Assembly: GCF_022374895.2 (NCBI RefSeq)
Contig: NZ_CP092423.2
Location: 5,270,001-5,334,000 of the forward strand
Reading direction: 5' to 3'
Source of the DNA: Mycobacterium lentiflavum
GTDB taxonomy: Bacteria > Actinomycetota > Actinomycetes > Mycobacteriales > Mycobacteriaceae
Length of the DNA: 64,000 bases
Positions 43,060-52,136 of the stretch are shown here, in pieces (position 1 is the first letter of the stretch; each line of letters opens with the position of its first letter). The translations under genes and the position numbers were made by a program. The notes beneath the pieces were generated by a model. The model made no database searches. It was not told the origin of the DNA and saw nothing but the letters and a program-made list of their open reading frames with translations.

Positions 43060-44261
43060 CAGAAGTCGTCCCGTTCCGCGAAGGACCCGTGGAACAAGAA
43101 CTGCAGCGTCGAGGGTGCGTCGAACTGCAGTTCGGTGAACGGCTCGTACGGGATGTTGGCGTTGTCGGTGACCAGGAACGGCGCCCGATACCACGATCCG
43201 CCGTTCTGCTTGTTCGGAATGTCCGGCAGCCCACGGCAGTTGGGTCCGCCGGAGGCGTTGACGATCGGCAGGGACTCCGGATACGTGTAGGACGGCGCGC
43301 CCAGCACGAAGCTCGACGAGGTGAACAGGCCCGCCTTGCGGACACCCAGAATTGGGCCGAACTCCTTGAGCCCCCGATCGATGCCCGCGAACAGGCAGCC
43401 GAATTCTGGTGAGTAGTCGGAGGCCACCTTGAGGGGGGCGCGCAACCGGTTGATCGCGTCGATGAGGTCCTTCTCGGCCGGTTCCAACGTCTCATAGGCG
43501 TTGTTGGACAGGCCGATCGTGGCCAACAGGGTGTCGTTGAGGTTCTTCTGCTCGTCGACGACGGTTTTGTTGATCGTGGGCAGGTTGTCGAAGATCGTGT
43601 TCAAGTCCGGGGCGGCGTCGGCGTACACGCCTGTGACGATCGCGGTCTTGCGGAAATCCTCCTGCAACGCAGGCAGCTTCGGGTTCGTTTGCTGCGTCAG
43701 GGTATTCAAGCCCGACAGCAGCGCACCCAAGTCGTCACCATGACCGCGCAGACCTTCGGCGAAAGCGCTGAGAGTCCCGTTCAATTCCACCGGGTCGACC
43801 TTATGCAGCAGATCCATCAACGACTGGAACAGCGTGTTGACTTCCAGCTGCACCGCGGAGGCCTCGACGTGTGCATTGGGGCGTAGCGATGTCGGCGAAG
43901 GAGCTTGGGGCACAACGAATTCCACTGACTTTGCGCCGAAGATCGTATTTCCCGAGATATGCACCGGCGCGTTGGAGGGGATGAAATGCAGGTCGTCGCT
44001 GTTGATCGCCAGCGTCAGGCGTGCCTGCTCACCCCCGTAGCTGATGTCGGTGACCTTGCCGATCTGGATGCCGCGGTACTTGACCTTGGCGCCCTTGTCC
44101 ATCACCAGCCCCGCGCGCGGCGCCGCAACGGTGACTGTGTCGACGGAGGCGAAAGCCGCCGTGTAGGAGAGGTACGTCAGCACCGAAAACGCCACCAACA
44201 AGCTGGCCAGCAGCGCCGCTGCCAGCCGAACAGTTGTGCGTCGCGATACGGTGTCTGCCAT
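43059..44261 (-). CDS. mce4A: Mce4A
   Basis: The 400-residue founding subunit has a transmembrane anchor at ~12-35, an MCE domain (PRAGLVMDKGAKVKYRGIQI, IFGAKSVEFVVPQAP), a helical needle, and a C-terminal domain with two cysteines (EFGCLFAGIDRG, NCRGLPDIPNK). The length equals that of the M. tuberculosis protein. It lies 16 bp downstream of yrbE4B. Confidence 0.97.
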   Translation of the reverse strand: MADTVSRRTTVRLAAALLASLLVAFSVLTYLSYTAAFASVDTVTVAAPRAGLVMDKGAKVKYRGIQIGKVTDISYGGEQARLTLAINSDDLHFIPSNAPVHISGNTIFGAKSVEFVVPQAPSPTSLRPNAHVEASAVQLEVNTLFQSLMDLLHKVDPVELNGTLSAFAEGLRGHGDDLGALLSGLNTLTQQTNPKLPALQEDFRKTAIVTGVYADAAPDLNTIFDNLPTINKTVVDEQKNLNDTLLATIGLSNNAYETLEPAEKDLIDAINRLRAPLKVASDYSPEFGCLFAGIDRGLKEFGPILGVRKAGLFTSSSFVLGAPSYTYPESLPIVNASGGPNCRGLPDIPNKQNGGSWYRAPFLVTDNANIPYEPFTELQFDAPSTLQFLFHGSFAERDDF

Positions 44262-44277
44262 GTTTTAAGCGGTCCCC

Positions 44278-45120
44278 TTAACCCGAGAGGTTGAAGTTAC
44301 CGGACGCGCCGTAAACGGCCAGCGAGATGAACAAAGTAATCACGACGACGACGATCAGGGAGGTTCGCACCGCCTGACCGACCGCGATGCCCACGCCCAC
44401 CGGCCCACCGCTGGTGTTGTAGCCGTAATACGTATGGACCAGCATCACCGCGATGGACATCACGATGGCCTGCAGGAACGACCAAAGCAGGTCCGACGGG
44501 ATCAGGAACGTATTGAAGTAGTGGTCGTAGAGACCGGCCGACTGCCCATTGATGTATACCGTGGTGAAGCGCGCGGCGAAGAACGCGGCGAGCACCGACA
44601 GCGAATACAGCGGGACGATCGCAACCAGGCCGGCGATCAGCCGCGTCGACACCAGGTAGGACACCGAGTGCACCGCCATGCATTCGACGGCGTCGATCTC
44701 TTCTGACACGCGCATGGCGCCCAGTTGGGCGGTGGCACCGGCGCCGATCGTGGCCGCGAGCGCGATACCGGCAATGACCGGTGCGACCACGCGGACGTTC
44801 AGAAACGCCGACAGGAAGCCGGTCAGTGCCTCGATGCCGATGTTGCCCAGCGACGAGTAACCCTGGACGGCGATGACCCCGCCGGAGGCCAGCGTCAAGA
44901 ACGCCGCGACGCCGACCGTGCCGCCGATCATCACCAGCGCGCCGGCCCCCAGCGTCATCTCGGCGATCAGCCGGATCGTCTCCTTGCGGTACCGGGTCAG
45001 CGCGTTGGGGACATAGCGCACGGTTTGGCCGTAGAACAGCGCCTGCTCGCCGAAGTCGTCGACCGGCCCTTGCAACCGCGACGCGACGGTACGCAGCCGG
45101 TAAGTGAAGTCGTAACTCAT
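44278..45120 (-). CDS. yrbE4B: YrbE4B permease
   Basis: The 280-residue MlaE-family permease has five or six membrane helices: GALVMIGGTVGVAAFLTLA, FLSAFLNVRVVAPVIAGIAL, then the conserved cytoplasmic loop AMRVSEEIDAVECMAV that docks the MceG ATPase, VSYLVSTRLIAGLVAIVPLY, and a C-terminal pair. With YrbE4A it makes the inner-membrane pore of the sterol importer; the ATPase MceG is encoded elsewhere. Confidence 0.96.
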   Translation of the reverse strand: MSYDFTYRLRTVASRLQGPVDDFGEQALFYGQTVRYVPNALTRYRKETIRLIAEMTLGAGALVMIGGTVGVAAFLTLASGGVIAVQGYSSLGNIGIEALTGFLSAFLNVRVVAPVIAGIALAATIGAGATAQLGAMRVSEEIDAVECMAVHSVSYLVSTRLIAGLVAIVPLYSLSVLAAFFAARFTTVYINGQSAGLYDHYFNTFLIPSDLLWSFLQAIVMSIAVMLVHTYYGYNTSGGPVGVGIAVGQAVRTSLIVVVVITLFISLAVYGASGNFNLSG

Positions 45121-45139
45121 CGCGTGATCACTCGCCTCG

Positions 45140-45904
45140 TCATTTGGTCGAGAACCGCACGCCGATGGCCGTCATCACGACGTTGATGACGAACAGACAA
45201 ATGAACGCGTAGACGACGGTTTCGTTGACCGCGTTGCCGACGCCCTTCGGCCCGCCCTTGACGGTCAGGCCGCGGTAGCAGCCGACGAGACCGGCCATCA
45301 CACCGAACAACAACGCCTTGACTTCGGCGAGCACCAACTCGCGCAGTCCGGTCAACACGGTCAACCCGTTGATGAAAGCGCCCGGATTCACCCCCTGGAG
45401 AAACACGGAGAAAACGTACCCACCGGACAACCCGATCGCGCATACCAAACCATTGAGCAACAGTGCGACAACGGTAGACGCCAGAACGCGGGGCACCACC
45501 AGCCGGTGGATCGGGTCGATGCCGAGCACTCGCATCGCGTCGATTTCTTCGCGGATGGTGCGCGCACCGAGGTCGGCACAGATCGCGGTGGCGCCCGCCC
45601 CGGCGACGACGAGGACGGTCACCACCGGGCCCAGCTGGGTGATGGTGCCGAACGCCGTTCCGGCGCCGGACAAGTCCGCCGCGCCGATTTCACGGAGCAA
45701 GATATTGAGGGTGAACGCGACCAGGACGGTGAACGGGATCGACACCAATAGGGTCGGGACCAACGACACCCGCGCGATCATCCACGTCTGATCCAGAAAC
45801 TCGCGGCCTTGAAACGGACGCCGGAAAGAGGCACGGGCCGTATCGATCGTCATCTCGAAAAACCCGCCGACAGCACGGGCGGGAACCGCAAGCTGTTCGA
45901 TCAA
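45140..45904 (-). CDS. yrbE4A: YrbE4A permease, first gene of the mce4 operon
   Basis: The 254-residue MlaE-family permease has FTVLVAFTLNILLREIGAAD, a glycine-rich helix VLVVAGAGATAICADLGART, coupling loop REEIDAMRVLGIDPIHRLVV and two C-terminal helices. The start is TTG 45904 (MIEQLAVPARAVGGFF), which gives the conserved N-terminus and length. The 236-bp region upstream holds an imperfect KstR box, so this is probably the operon's first gene. Confidence 0.95.
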   Translation of the reverse strand: MIEQLAVPARAVGGFFEMTIDTARASFRRPFQGREFLDQTWMIARVSLVPTLLVSIPFTVLVAFTLNILLREIGAADLSGAGTAFGTITQLGPVVTVLVVAGAGATAICADLGARTIREEIDAMRVLGIDPIHRLVVPRVLASTVVALLLNGLVCAIGLSGGYVFSVFLQGVNPGAFINGLTVLTGLRELVLAEVKALLFGVMAGLVGCYRGLTVKGGPKGVGNAVNETVVYAFICLFVINVVMTAIGVRFSTK

Positions 45905-46090
45905 CCCGGTAGCCCCCTTTGCCGCTCACGGCGAAGCCTGTGTTTCGCCTGTGCGTGGTCTTTCGTCGCAGCCGGCTCCGTGTGAGCCGGATCATATTAA
46001 CTCAGAGAAACTTCACGCTGTCAATGAACAGGTTATCTCCGTCTAAATCGTGAATTTGTCCTGGTCAGAGGCATTACGCTATTGCTAATC

Positions 46091-46104
46091 TGACACACGT
46101 TCTA
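46091..46104. promoter_or_regulatory. KstR-like operator of the mce4 operon (imperfect)
   Basis: TGACACACGTTCTA differs from TNNAACNNGTTNNA by one base (CAC for AAC). A second core, AACAGGTT at 46027-46034, lacks the flanking T/A. Both lie between hsd4A and yrbE4A. Known KstR control of mce4 supports the call. Confidence 0.55.
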
Positions 46105-46140
46105 CTAGCTGATTTCGCCCGGAAAAACAGCGTTCCGTCG

Positions 46141-47055
46141 CTATTGTTCCATTAACGCGGTCGCGGAAAAGTTACGTTCTGGATCCCGACCAGCAAAGTA
46201 GTCGCGCAATGTGCTGCTGAGTTCAGCCGAGTCCCATGCGGCGCCGTCCGCGGTGAACCGGTGTTCCGCCGTCGGCGCTGAGACCAATGTCACTTGAGGT
46301 CCGTAGACGATGAACACCTGACCGTTAACCTCAGCGGCCGCGGGGGACGACAGGAACTGCACCAGGTTCACCACGTGATCGGGTGACAGCGGGTCGACGC
46401 CGCCCTCCTCTATATCTGGTGCGCTACCGAACACGTCCGCCGTCATCGCGGTGCGCGCACGGGGACAGATCGCGTTGGCGCAGACACCGTAGCGGCCCAG
46501 CGCCCGCGCGGCGGTCAGGGTAAGCGAGATGATGCCGGCCTTGGCGGCGCCGTAGTTGGCCTGCCCGACCGGCCCCACCAGTCCGGCCTCGGAGGCGGTG
46601 TTGACGATCCGGCCGAAGATTGATCCGCCGGCGTCCTTGGCCCGACTCCGCCAGTAGGTCGCGGCGTTGCGGGTGAGTAGGAAGTGCCCCCGCAGATGCA
46701 CCGCGATGACCTGGTCCCATTCCTCGTCGGACATGTTGAACAGCATCCGGTCGCGGGTGATGCCGGCATTGTTGACCACGATGTCGAGTCCGCCCAGGCC
46801 GTCGGCACAGGACACCAGTTCGTCGGCCGTGGCGCGCTGACTGATGTCACCGGTCACCGCGATGGCCTTGGAACCGGCGGCACTGATCTCGTCGATCACG
46901 TCCGAGGCATCCAGGGCGGCGGCGATGTCGTTGACGACGACGGTAGCGCCTAGGCGGGCCAGACCGAGCGCTTCGGCGCGCCCAAGACCTGCGGCCGCAC
47001 CGGTCACCACCGCGACCTTCCCGGATAGATCGGTCGCGTTCGTGCTGCTAGTCAA
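46141..47055 (-). CDS. hsd4A: 17-beta-hydroxysteroid dehydrogenase / hydroxyacyl-CoA dehydrogenase Hsd4A
   Basis: The 304-residue SDR has VVTGAAAGLGRAEALGLARL, NNAGITRDRMLFNMSDEEW, catalytic Ser in VNTASEAG, Tyr/Lys in NYGAAKAGIISL, and a C-terminal extension of ~60 residues. It is a homologue of the NAD domain of peroxisomal multifunctional enzyme 2. Hsd4A oxidises 22-hydroxy-steroid-CoA or 17-hydroxysteroids in side-chain degradation. The start is TTG 47055, with AGAGGT 10 bases upstream, 35 bp after fdxD. It corresponds to Rv3502c. Confidence 0.92.
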   Translation of the reverse strand: MTSSTNATDLSGKVAVVTGAAAGLGRAEALGLARLGATVVVNDIAAALDASDVIDEISAAGSKAIAVTGDISQRATADELVSCADGLGGLDIVVNNAGITRDRMLFNMSDEEWDQVIAVHLRGHFLLTRNAATYWRSRAKDAGGSIFGRIVNTASEAGLVGPVGQANYGAAKAGIISLTLTAARALGRYGVCANAICPRARTAMTADVFGSAPDIEEGGVDPLSPDHVVNLVQFLSSPAAAEVNGQVFIVYGPQVTLVSAPTAEHRFTADGAAWDSAELSSTLRDYFAGRDPERNFSATALMEQ

Positions 47056-47090
47056 TTTATGAATACCTCTAGTTTCGGGGTCCCGCGCCG

Positions 47091-47282
47091 CTAGTCTTCG
47101 CGCAGCAGCGCCGCGCGCGGGCACTCGGCGATCGCCTGCTCGGCGAGATCTTCTTGGTCGGACGGTATCGGATCGAGCTTCACGACGGCGTAGTCCTCAT
47201 CGTCGAGGTCGAAGATATCTGGTGCGATGCCCAAGCACACCGCGTTGCCTTCGCACCGGTCACGATCCACGATCACCCGCAC
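47091..47282 (-). CDS. fdxD: Ferredoxin FdxD
   Basis: The 63-residue ferredoxin has Cys10-x2-Asn13-x2-Cys16 and Cys54-Pro. The second ligand position is Asn rather than His or Cys, so the cluster is probably [3Fe-4S]. It can feed sterol P450s such as CYP125/CYP142. The GTG has AAGGAGGA upstream. It lies next to hsd4A in the cholesterol regulon and is the equivalent of Rv3503c. Confidence 0.93.
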   Translation of the reverse strand: MRVIVDRDRCEGNAVCLGIAPDIFDLDDEDYAVVKLDPIPSDQEDLAEQAIAECPRAALLRED

Positions 47283-47389
47283 GGCATCCTCCTTGAAGCT
47301 GGCCCGGATCTCGTCCTATGTCCCATCAGAATGTAGCTCCACCATAGGGCTCACGTGCGTCTGAGGAAACGGTCGCTGGATTCCCAGAC

Positions 47390-47403
47390 TAGAACGTGTT
47401 ACA
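47390..47403. promoter_or_regulatory. KstR operator between fdxD and fadE26
   Basis: TAGAACGTGTTACA fits TNNAACNNGTTNNA at every fixed position and is identical to the box at 58250-58263. It lies between two divergent sterol genes and can control both. Confidence 0.85.
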
Positions 47404-47471
47404 ACCGGGAAGACGAACGGGTAGCCGTTGGTCGAATAGCCGCTTGTCACGTTAACCAAAGGACGGCTGGA

Positions 47472-48650
47472 ATGCGCATCAGTTACACCCCTGAACAGGA
47501 GGAGTTGCGTCGCGAGCTGCGGTCGTACTTCACCGCGCTCATGACGCCGGAGCGCCGCGAGGCGCTGCACTCGACCCAGGGTGAGGTGGGAACGGGCAAC
47601 GCCTATCGCGACACCGTTGCGCAGATGGGCAAGGACGGGTGGCTCACCCTGAACTGGCCCAAGGAATACGGCGGCCAGGACCGCTCCCCGATGGACTCGC
47701 TGATCTTCACCGACGAGGCCGCGATCGCGGGCGTGCCGGTGCCATTCCTGACGATCAACAGCGTGGCACCCACGATCATGGCGTTCGGCACCGAGGAGCA
47801 GAAGAAGTTCTTCCTGCCCAAGATCGCCGCCGGAGAGCTGCACTTCTCGATCGGCTACTCCGAGCCCGGTGCCGGTACCGACCTGGCGAACCTGCGAACC
47901 ACGGCGGTCCGCGACGGCGATGACTACGTCATCAACGGTCAGAAGATGTGGACCAGCCTGATCGCCTACGCTGACTGGGTCTGGCTGGCGGTGCGCACCA
48001 ACCCCGAGGCCAAGAAGCACCGCGGCATTTCGATGCTGGTGGTGCCGACGACCGCCGAAGGCTTCTCCTGGACGCCCGTGCACACGATGGCCGGGGTGGA
48101 CACCAGCGCCACTTATTACTCGGACGTGCGCGTCCCGGTGACCAACCTGATTGGCGAGGAGAACGGCGGCTGGAAGCTGGTGACCAACCAGCTCAACCAC
48201 GAGCGGGTCGCCCTGGTGTCGCCGCAACCGATCTTCCTGGCCCTGCGCGAGGTTCGCGAGTGGGCCCAAAACACCAAGGACGACGGGGGGGCCAGGCTGA
48301 TCGATTCGGAGTGGGTCCAGCTGAACCTGGCGCGGGTGCACGCTAAGGCCGAGGTTCTCAAGCTGATCAACTGGGAGCTGGCGTCGGCGGCGGACGAAAC
48401 CCTGTCGCCCGCGGACGCGTCGGCGGCCAAGGTGTACGGCACCGAACTTGCCACCGAGGCCTACCGGCTGCTGATGGAGGTGCTGGGTACCGCGGCGACC
48501 GTGCGCCAGGATTCGCCGGGTGCGCTGTTGCGCGGCCGGGTCGAGCGCATGCACCGGGCGTGCCTGATCCTCACCTTCGGCGGCGGCACCAACGAGGTGC
48601 AGCGCGACATCATCGGCATGGTCGCTCTCGGCCTGCCTCGAAACCGCTAA
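47472..48650 (+). CDS. fadE26: Acyl-CoA dehydrogenase FadE26 (ChsE4)
   Basis: The 392-residue protein has MRISYTPEQEELRRELRSYF at the N-terminus, the FAD-binding SIGYSEPGAGTDLANLRT, and C-terminal ILTFGGGTNEVQRDIIGMV. It forms an alpha2beta2 enzyme with FadE27, which dehydrogenates the steroid side-chain CoA ester (3-oxo-4-cholestenoyl-CoA). The start ATG has AAGGA upstream. It is divergent from fdxD and shares the KstR operator. Length is a few residues below the 400 of the M. tuberculosis protein. Confidence 0.95.
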   Translation: MRISYTPEQEELRRELRSYFTALMTPERREALHSTQGEVGTGNAYRDTVAQMGKDGWLTLNWPKEYGGQDRSPMDSLIFTDEAAIAGVPVPFLTINSVAPTIMAFGTEEQKKFFLPKIAAGELHFSIGYSEPGAGTDLANLRTTAVRDGDDYVINGQKMWTSLIAYADWVWLAVRTNPEAKKHRGISMLVVPTTAEGFSWTPVHTMAGVDTSATYYSDVRVPVTNLIGEENGGWKLVTNQLNHERVALVSPQPIFLALREVREWAQNTKDDGGARLIDSEWVQLNLARVHAKAEVLKLINWELASAADETLSPADASAAKVYGTELATEAYRLLMEVLGTAATVRQDSPGALLRGRVERMHRACLILTFGGGTNEVQRDIIGMVALGLPRNR

Positions 48651-48683
48651 GTACCGCTGAGCATCGAGAAGGACGGCATCGGA

Positions 48684-49781
48684 ATGGATTTCACGACAAC
48701 CGAAGCGGCGGCGGACCTCGGCGGCCTGGTCGACACGATCGTGGACTCGGTGTGCACACCGGAGCACCAGCGCGAGCTCGACGGGCTCGAGCAACGGTTC
48801 GACCGCGGCCTGTGGCAGAAGCTGATCGAGGCCGACATCCTCACCAGCGCGTCGGCGTCGACGCTGGGCGGCGACGGTTTCGGCGCGCTCGAACAGGTTG
48901 CGATCCTGGTTGCGCTGGGACGCCAGCTGGCCGCCGTGCCGTACCTGGAATCGGTGATGCTGGGCGCCGGGGTGCTGGCGCGCTTCGGCTCTCAGGATCT
49001 GCAGCAGACCTGGGGAGTCCCGGCCGTCAAAGGCGAGAAGATCCTGACGGTGGCCCTGGACGGCGAGATGGGCGAGGGCCCCGTGCAGGCCACCCGCACG
49101 GGCGACGGCTACCAGCTGACCGGTACGCGTACGCAGGTCTTCTTCGGCCCCGTTGCGGACGCCTTCCTGGTTCCTGCTGAAACCGATTCCGGCACAGCCG
49201 TTTTCCTGGTGAGCGCCGAAGGCAAGGGCGTCAAGGTGACCACGCTGGCGACCACCGGCAAGAACAGTGTCGGGCATCTCGCGTTGGACGGCGTAGCGGT
49301 AAACGAGGCCCGGAAGGTCGGCGGAAGCGAAGTCGTCGCCTGGCTCGGCACGCTGGGAACCCTGGGCCGCAGCGCGTATCAGCTCGGGGTGCTCGATCGC
49401 GGTTTGCAGATGACGGCCGAATACGCGCGCGAGCGTGAGCAATTCGACCGTCCGATCGGCAGCTTCCAAGCGGTGTCGCAGCGACTGGCCGACGGCTACA
49501 TCGACGTCAAGGGGCTGCGGTTGACGCTCACCCAAGCGGCGTGGAAGGTCTCCGAGGACATACCCGCCGAGATCGACGTGGCCAGCGCCGCGTTCTGGGC
49601 CGCCGACGCCGGACACCGTGTCGCGCACACCATCGTGCACGTGCACGGTGGCGTGGGTGTCGACACCGATCACCCGGCGCACCGGTATTTCCTAGCCGCC
49701 AAAGAAGCCGAGTTCGCGTTGGGCGGCGCCACTGCGCAGCTGCGCCGGATCGGTCGCGAGCTGGCGGAAACGCCTGCCTAG
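48684..49781 (+). CDS. fadE27: Acyl-CoA dehydrogenase FadE27 (ChsE5)
   Basis: The 365-residue subunit has ALVALGRQLAAVPYLE-type helical N-domain segments, GQNVTR-less beta domain (TGTRTQVFFGPVADAFLVPA) and C-domain QFDRPIGSFQAVSQRLADGY and IVHVHGGVGVDTDHPAHRYF. It is the partner of FadE26 in the heterotetrameric ChsE4-ChsE5. The adjacent genes are 33 bp apart and cotranscribed. The subunit carries the HGGVGxxxxxPxHRYF FAD-contact motif. Confidence 0.94.
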   Translation: MDFTTTEAAADLGGLVDTIVDSVCTPEHQRELDGLEQRFDRGLWQKLIEADILTSASASTLGGDGFGALEQVAILVALGRQLAAVPYLESVMLGAGVLARFGSQDLQQTWGVPAVKGEKILTVALDGEMGEGPVQATRTGDGYQLTGTRTQVFFGPVADAFLVPAETDSGTAVFLVSAEGKGVKVTTLATTGKNSVGHLALDGVAVNEARKVGGSEVVAWLGTLGTLGRSAYQLGVLDRGLQMTAEYAREREQFDRPIGSFQAVSQRLADGYIDVKGLRLTLTQAAWKVSEDIPAEIDVASAAFWAADAGHRVAHTIVHVHGGVGVDTDHPAHRYFLAAKEAEFALGGATAQLRRIGRELAETPA

Positions 49782-49819
49782 CCGCCCGGCGACGATGCGG
49801 TTCGTATGAACGACCGAGG

Positions 49820-49857
49820 TGGGGCACCCCCAGCCGCGGAGCGGCGAGGGGGAGAGT
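49820..49857. repeat. Palindromic intergenic element over the fadD17 leader
   Basis: CCCCC (49827-49831) pairs with GGGGG (49848-49852), and GCCGC (49833-49837) with GCGGC (49841-49845) around loop GGA. I recall similar hairpins dispersed in mycobacterial intergenic regions. The 3' arm contains the GGGGGAGAG that would serve as the fadD17 ribosome site. Confidence 0.6.
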
Positions 49858-49864
49858 GGGCGCA

Positions 49865-51382
49865 TTGACCCCGCTGATTCCGGCCGACCCGACGGTCACC
49901 AAGCTGCTTCAGCCGCTGGCTGAGATCGACGACCGGGGGATCTACTTCGAGGAGTCGTTCACCAGCTGGCGCGATCACCTGCGCCACGGTGCCGCAATCG
50001 TGGCGACGTTGCGTGAACGGCTCGACCCGAACCGGCCGCCGCACGTCGGCGTGCTGCTGGAGAACACGCCGTTCTTCTCGGCGATGTTGACGGCGGCCGG
50101 GATGTCGGGGATTGTGCCGGTCGGTCTCAACCCGGTGCGCCGCGGCGAGGCACTGGCACGCGATATCAGCCGGGCCGACTGCCAGGTAGTCCTGGCCGAC
50201 TCGAAATCCGCTGCGACACTGGATGATATCGACCACCTGAACGTCGACTCGGCGCAGTGGGTCGCCGAAGTCGACACACATCGTGATGCCGGGTTGAGTT
50301 TTCAGCCAGCGTCGGCCGAAGACCTTTTCATGCTGATCTTCACCTCGGGCACCAGCGGTGAACCGAAGGCGGTCAAGTGCAGCCACGGCAAGGTCGCGAT
50401 CGCCGGAATAACGATGGCACAACGGTTCGACCTCGGCCGTGACGACGTCTGCTATGTGTCGATGCCGCTGTTTCATTCCAACGCTGTTCTGGTCGGCTGG
50501 GCGGTGGCCGCGGCATGCCGGGGCTCAATGGCGTTGCGGCGCAAGTTCTCTGCATCGAACTTCATGGTCGACGTCCGCCGCTACGGCGCGACCTACGCCA
50601 ACTACGTGGGCAAGCCGCTGTCGTACGTGCTGGCCCAGCCCGAGCAGCCCGACGACGCGGACAACCCGCTGCGGGCGGTGTACGGCAACGAGGGCGTGCC
50701 CACCGACATCGAGCGGTTCGCACGCAGATTCGACTGCAGGGTGCAGGACGGGTTCGGCTCGACCGAAGGTGGAGTCGCGATCGCCCGCACCCCCGATACG
50801 CCGCCGGGCGCCTTGGGGCCGCTGACCGAGGGGCTGGACATCGTCGACCCCGAGACCGGCCAGTCCTGCCCACCGGGAGTCGTCGGCGAGCTGGTAAACA
50901 CCAGCGGGCCAGGCCGTTTCGAGGGGTACTACAACGACGCTGCAGCCGAGGCGCAGCGAATGGCCGGCGGGATCTACCACAGTGGTGACCTCGCCTATCG
51001 CGATGAGGACGGATTCGCGTACTTCGCTGGGCGCCTTGGTGATTGGATGCGGGTCGACGGCGAGAACCTCGGCGCAGCGCCGATCGAACGGGTACTGCTG
51101 CGATACCCCGACGCGGCCGAGGTCGCCGTGTATGCGATCCCCGATCCGGTGGTCGGTGACCAGGTGATGGCTGCTTTGGTGATGGCGCAGGGTCGCGAGT
51201 TCGATACCGAGAAATTCCGGACGTTCCTGGCCGAGCAGCCCGACCTCGGGCCCAAACAGTGGCCGTCGTACGTCCGGATCAGTGCGGAGTTGCCGCGGAC
51301 GGTGACATTCAAGGTGCTCAAACGCCAGTTGGCGGCCGAAGGTATCGACTGTCATGATCGGGTATGGCCGATACCCCGATAG
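49865..51382 (+). CDS. fadD17: Acyl-CoA synthetase FadD17
   Basis: This 505-residue ANL-superfamily ligase has the P-loop LIFTSGTSGEPKAVK, A5 motif GFGSTEGG and A7/A8 motifs YHSGDLAYRDEDGFAYFAGR and GDWMRVDGENL. FadD17 activates sterol side-chain carboxylates (C24/C5) to CoA thioesters in M. tuberculosis. The start is TTG 49865, chosen because it aligns the N-terminus (TPLIPADPTVTKLLQPLAEI); an in-frame GTG at 49856 is an alternative. The terminal catalytic Lys region reads TFKVLKRQLAAEG. Confidence 0.93.
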   Translation: MTPLIPADPTVTKLLQPLAEIDDRGIYFEESFTSWRDHLRHGAAIVATLRERLDPNRPPHVGVLLENTPFFSAMLTAAGMSGIVPVGLNPVRRGEALARDISRADCQVVLADSKSAATLDDIDHLNVDSAQWVAEVDTHRDAGLSFQPASAEDLFMLIFTSGTSGEPKAVKCSHGKVAIAGITMAQRFDLGRDDVCYVSMPLFHSNAVLVGWAVAAACRGSMALRRKFSASNFMVDVRRYGATYANYVGKPLSYVLAQPEQPDDADNPLRAVYGNEGVPTDIERFARRFDCRVQDGFGSTEGGVAIARTPDTPPGALGPLTEGLDIVDPETGQSCPPGVVGELVNTSGPGRFEGYYNDAAAEAQRMAGGIYHSGDLAYRDEDGFAYFAGRLGDWMRVDGENLGAAPIERVLLRYPDAAEVAVYAIPDPVVGDQVMAALVMAQGREFDTEKFRTFLAEQPDLGPKQWPSYVRISAELPRTVTFKVLKRQLAAEGIDCHDRVWPIPR

Positions 51383-51386
51383 CCCT

Positions 51387-52100
51387 ATGACGTCGCGGCC
51401 CCTGGAGCTCGCGCTGGAAGCGAGTTTTGAGCAGCTTTCCGACGTGGTACCGGCCAACATCGGGGTGGCGATCGCGCGTCCGGACCGGACTTATTCACTG
51501 GGCAGATGGTGGTCGGGCGTCGCCTGGTCGACAATCAAAGTGCCGCTGGCGATCGCGGCGTTGCGCAGCGATTGGCTCAATGCCCGCGAGCCGGCGGTCA
51601 AGGCCATCACCGAATCCGACAATCGCGCATCCGAACAGTTGTGGTCGCTGCTGGGCGAACCGGCGGACGCGGCCCGCAAGGTACAGGGCGTTGTCGCCGA
51701 AGGTGGCGACACCGCGACGGTAGTCGAATCGCGGCGAGTTCGCCGCGGTTTCACCGCATTTGGCCAGACGCAGTGGACGCTGCAGCGGCAAGCCCGATTC
51801 GCCGCGGAGTTGCCGTCGATCCCCGGCGCGGCCGACGTGATCGAGCTGATGACCGACCTCACACCGGATCACCGATGGGGCCTGGCCGCCAATGGCTCTG
51901 CGGCTAAAGGCGGTTGGGGTCCGGGCACCGACGGCGAATACCTGGTGCGGCAGTTCGGGATCCTGTCCACGCCTTCGGGGGAATGGGGCGTGGCATTGGC
52001 GGCCGAAGTCCACGATGGCGGCTTTGAAACCGGTGTCGAGGTGGTCAACACGGTGACGGACTGGCTCGTCAGCCGGCTGCCAGTGCTGGCCCGTTATTGA
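51387..52100 (+). CDS. Class A beta-lactamase/PBP-fold serine hydrolase-like protein
   Basis: The 237-residue protein keeps the penicillin-recognising motifs: STIK (Ser48, Lys51), SDN (Ser77-Asn79) and KGG (Lys174-Gly176). The omega-loop ExxLN that deacylates beta-lactams is not visible. There is no signal peptide, so it appears cytosolic. It may be an esterase or a nonhydrolysing homologue. It starts 4 bp after the fadD17 stop, placing it in the sterol transcript. Confidence 0.82.
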   Translation: MTSRPLELALEASFEQLSDVVPANIGVAIARPDRTYSLGRWWSGVAWSTIKVPLAIAALRSDWLNAREPAVKAITESDNRASEQLWSLLGEPADAARKVQGVVAEGGDTATVVESRRVRRGFTAFGQTQWTLQRQARFAAELPSIPGAADVIELMTDLTPDHRWGLAANGSAAKGGWGPGTDGEYLVRQFGILSTPSGEWGVALAAEVHDGGFETGVEVVNTVTDWLVSRLPVLARY

Positions 52101-52136
52101 CGGACGTCGAAATCCAGCGGGCCGAATCGGCGCGCG

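Noticed and set aside
46018..46040. Second AACNNGTT core before yrbE4A as an independent KstR box
   Set aside because: The outer T and A of the consensus are both missing, so I mention it only as a possible weak half of the mce4 operator.
47316..49682. A 788-codon minus-strand frame opposite fadE26-fadE27
   Set aside because: It has no recognisable domain or ribosome site, and its length follows from high GC opposite two certain dehydrogenases.
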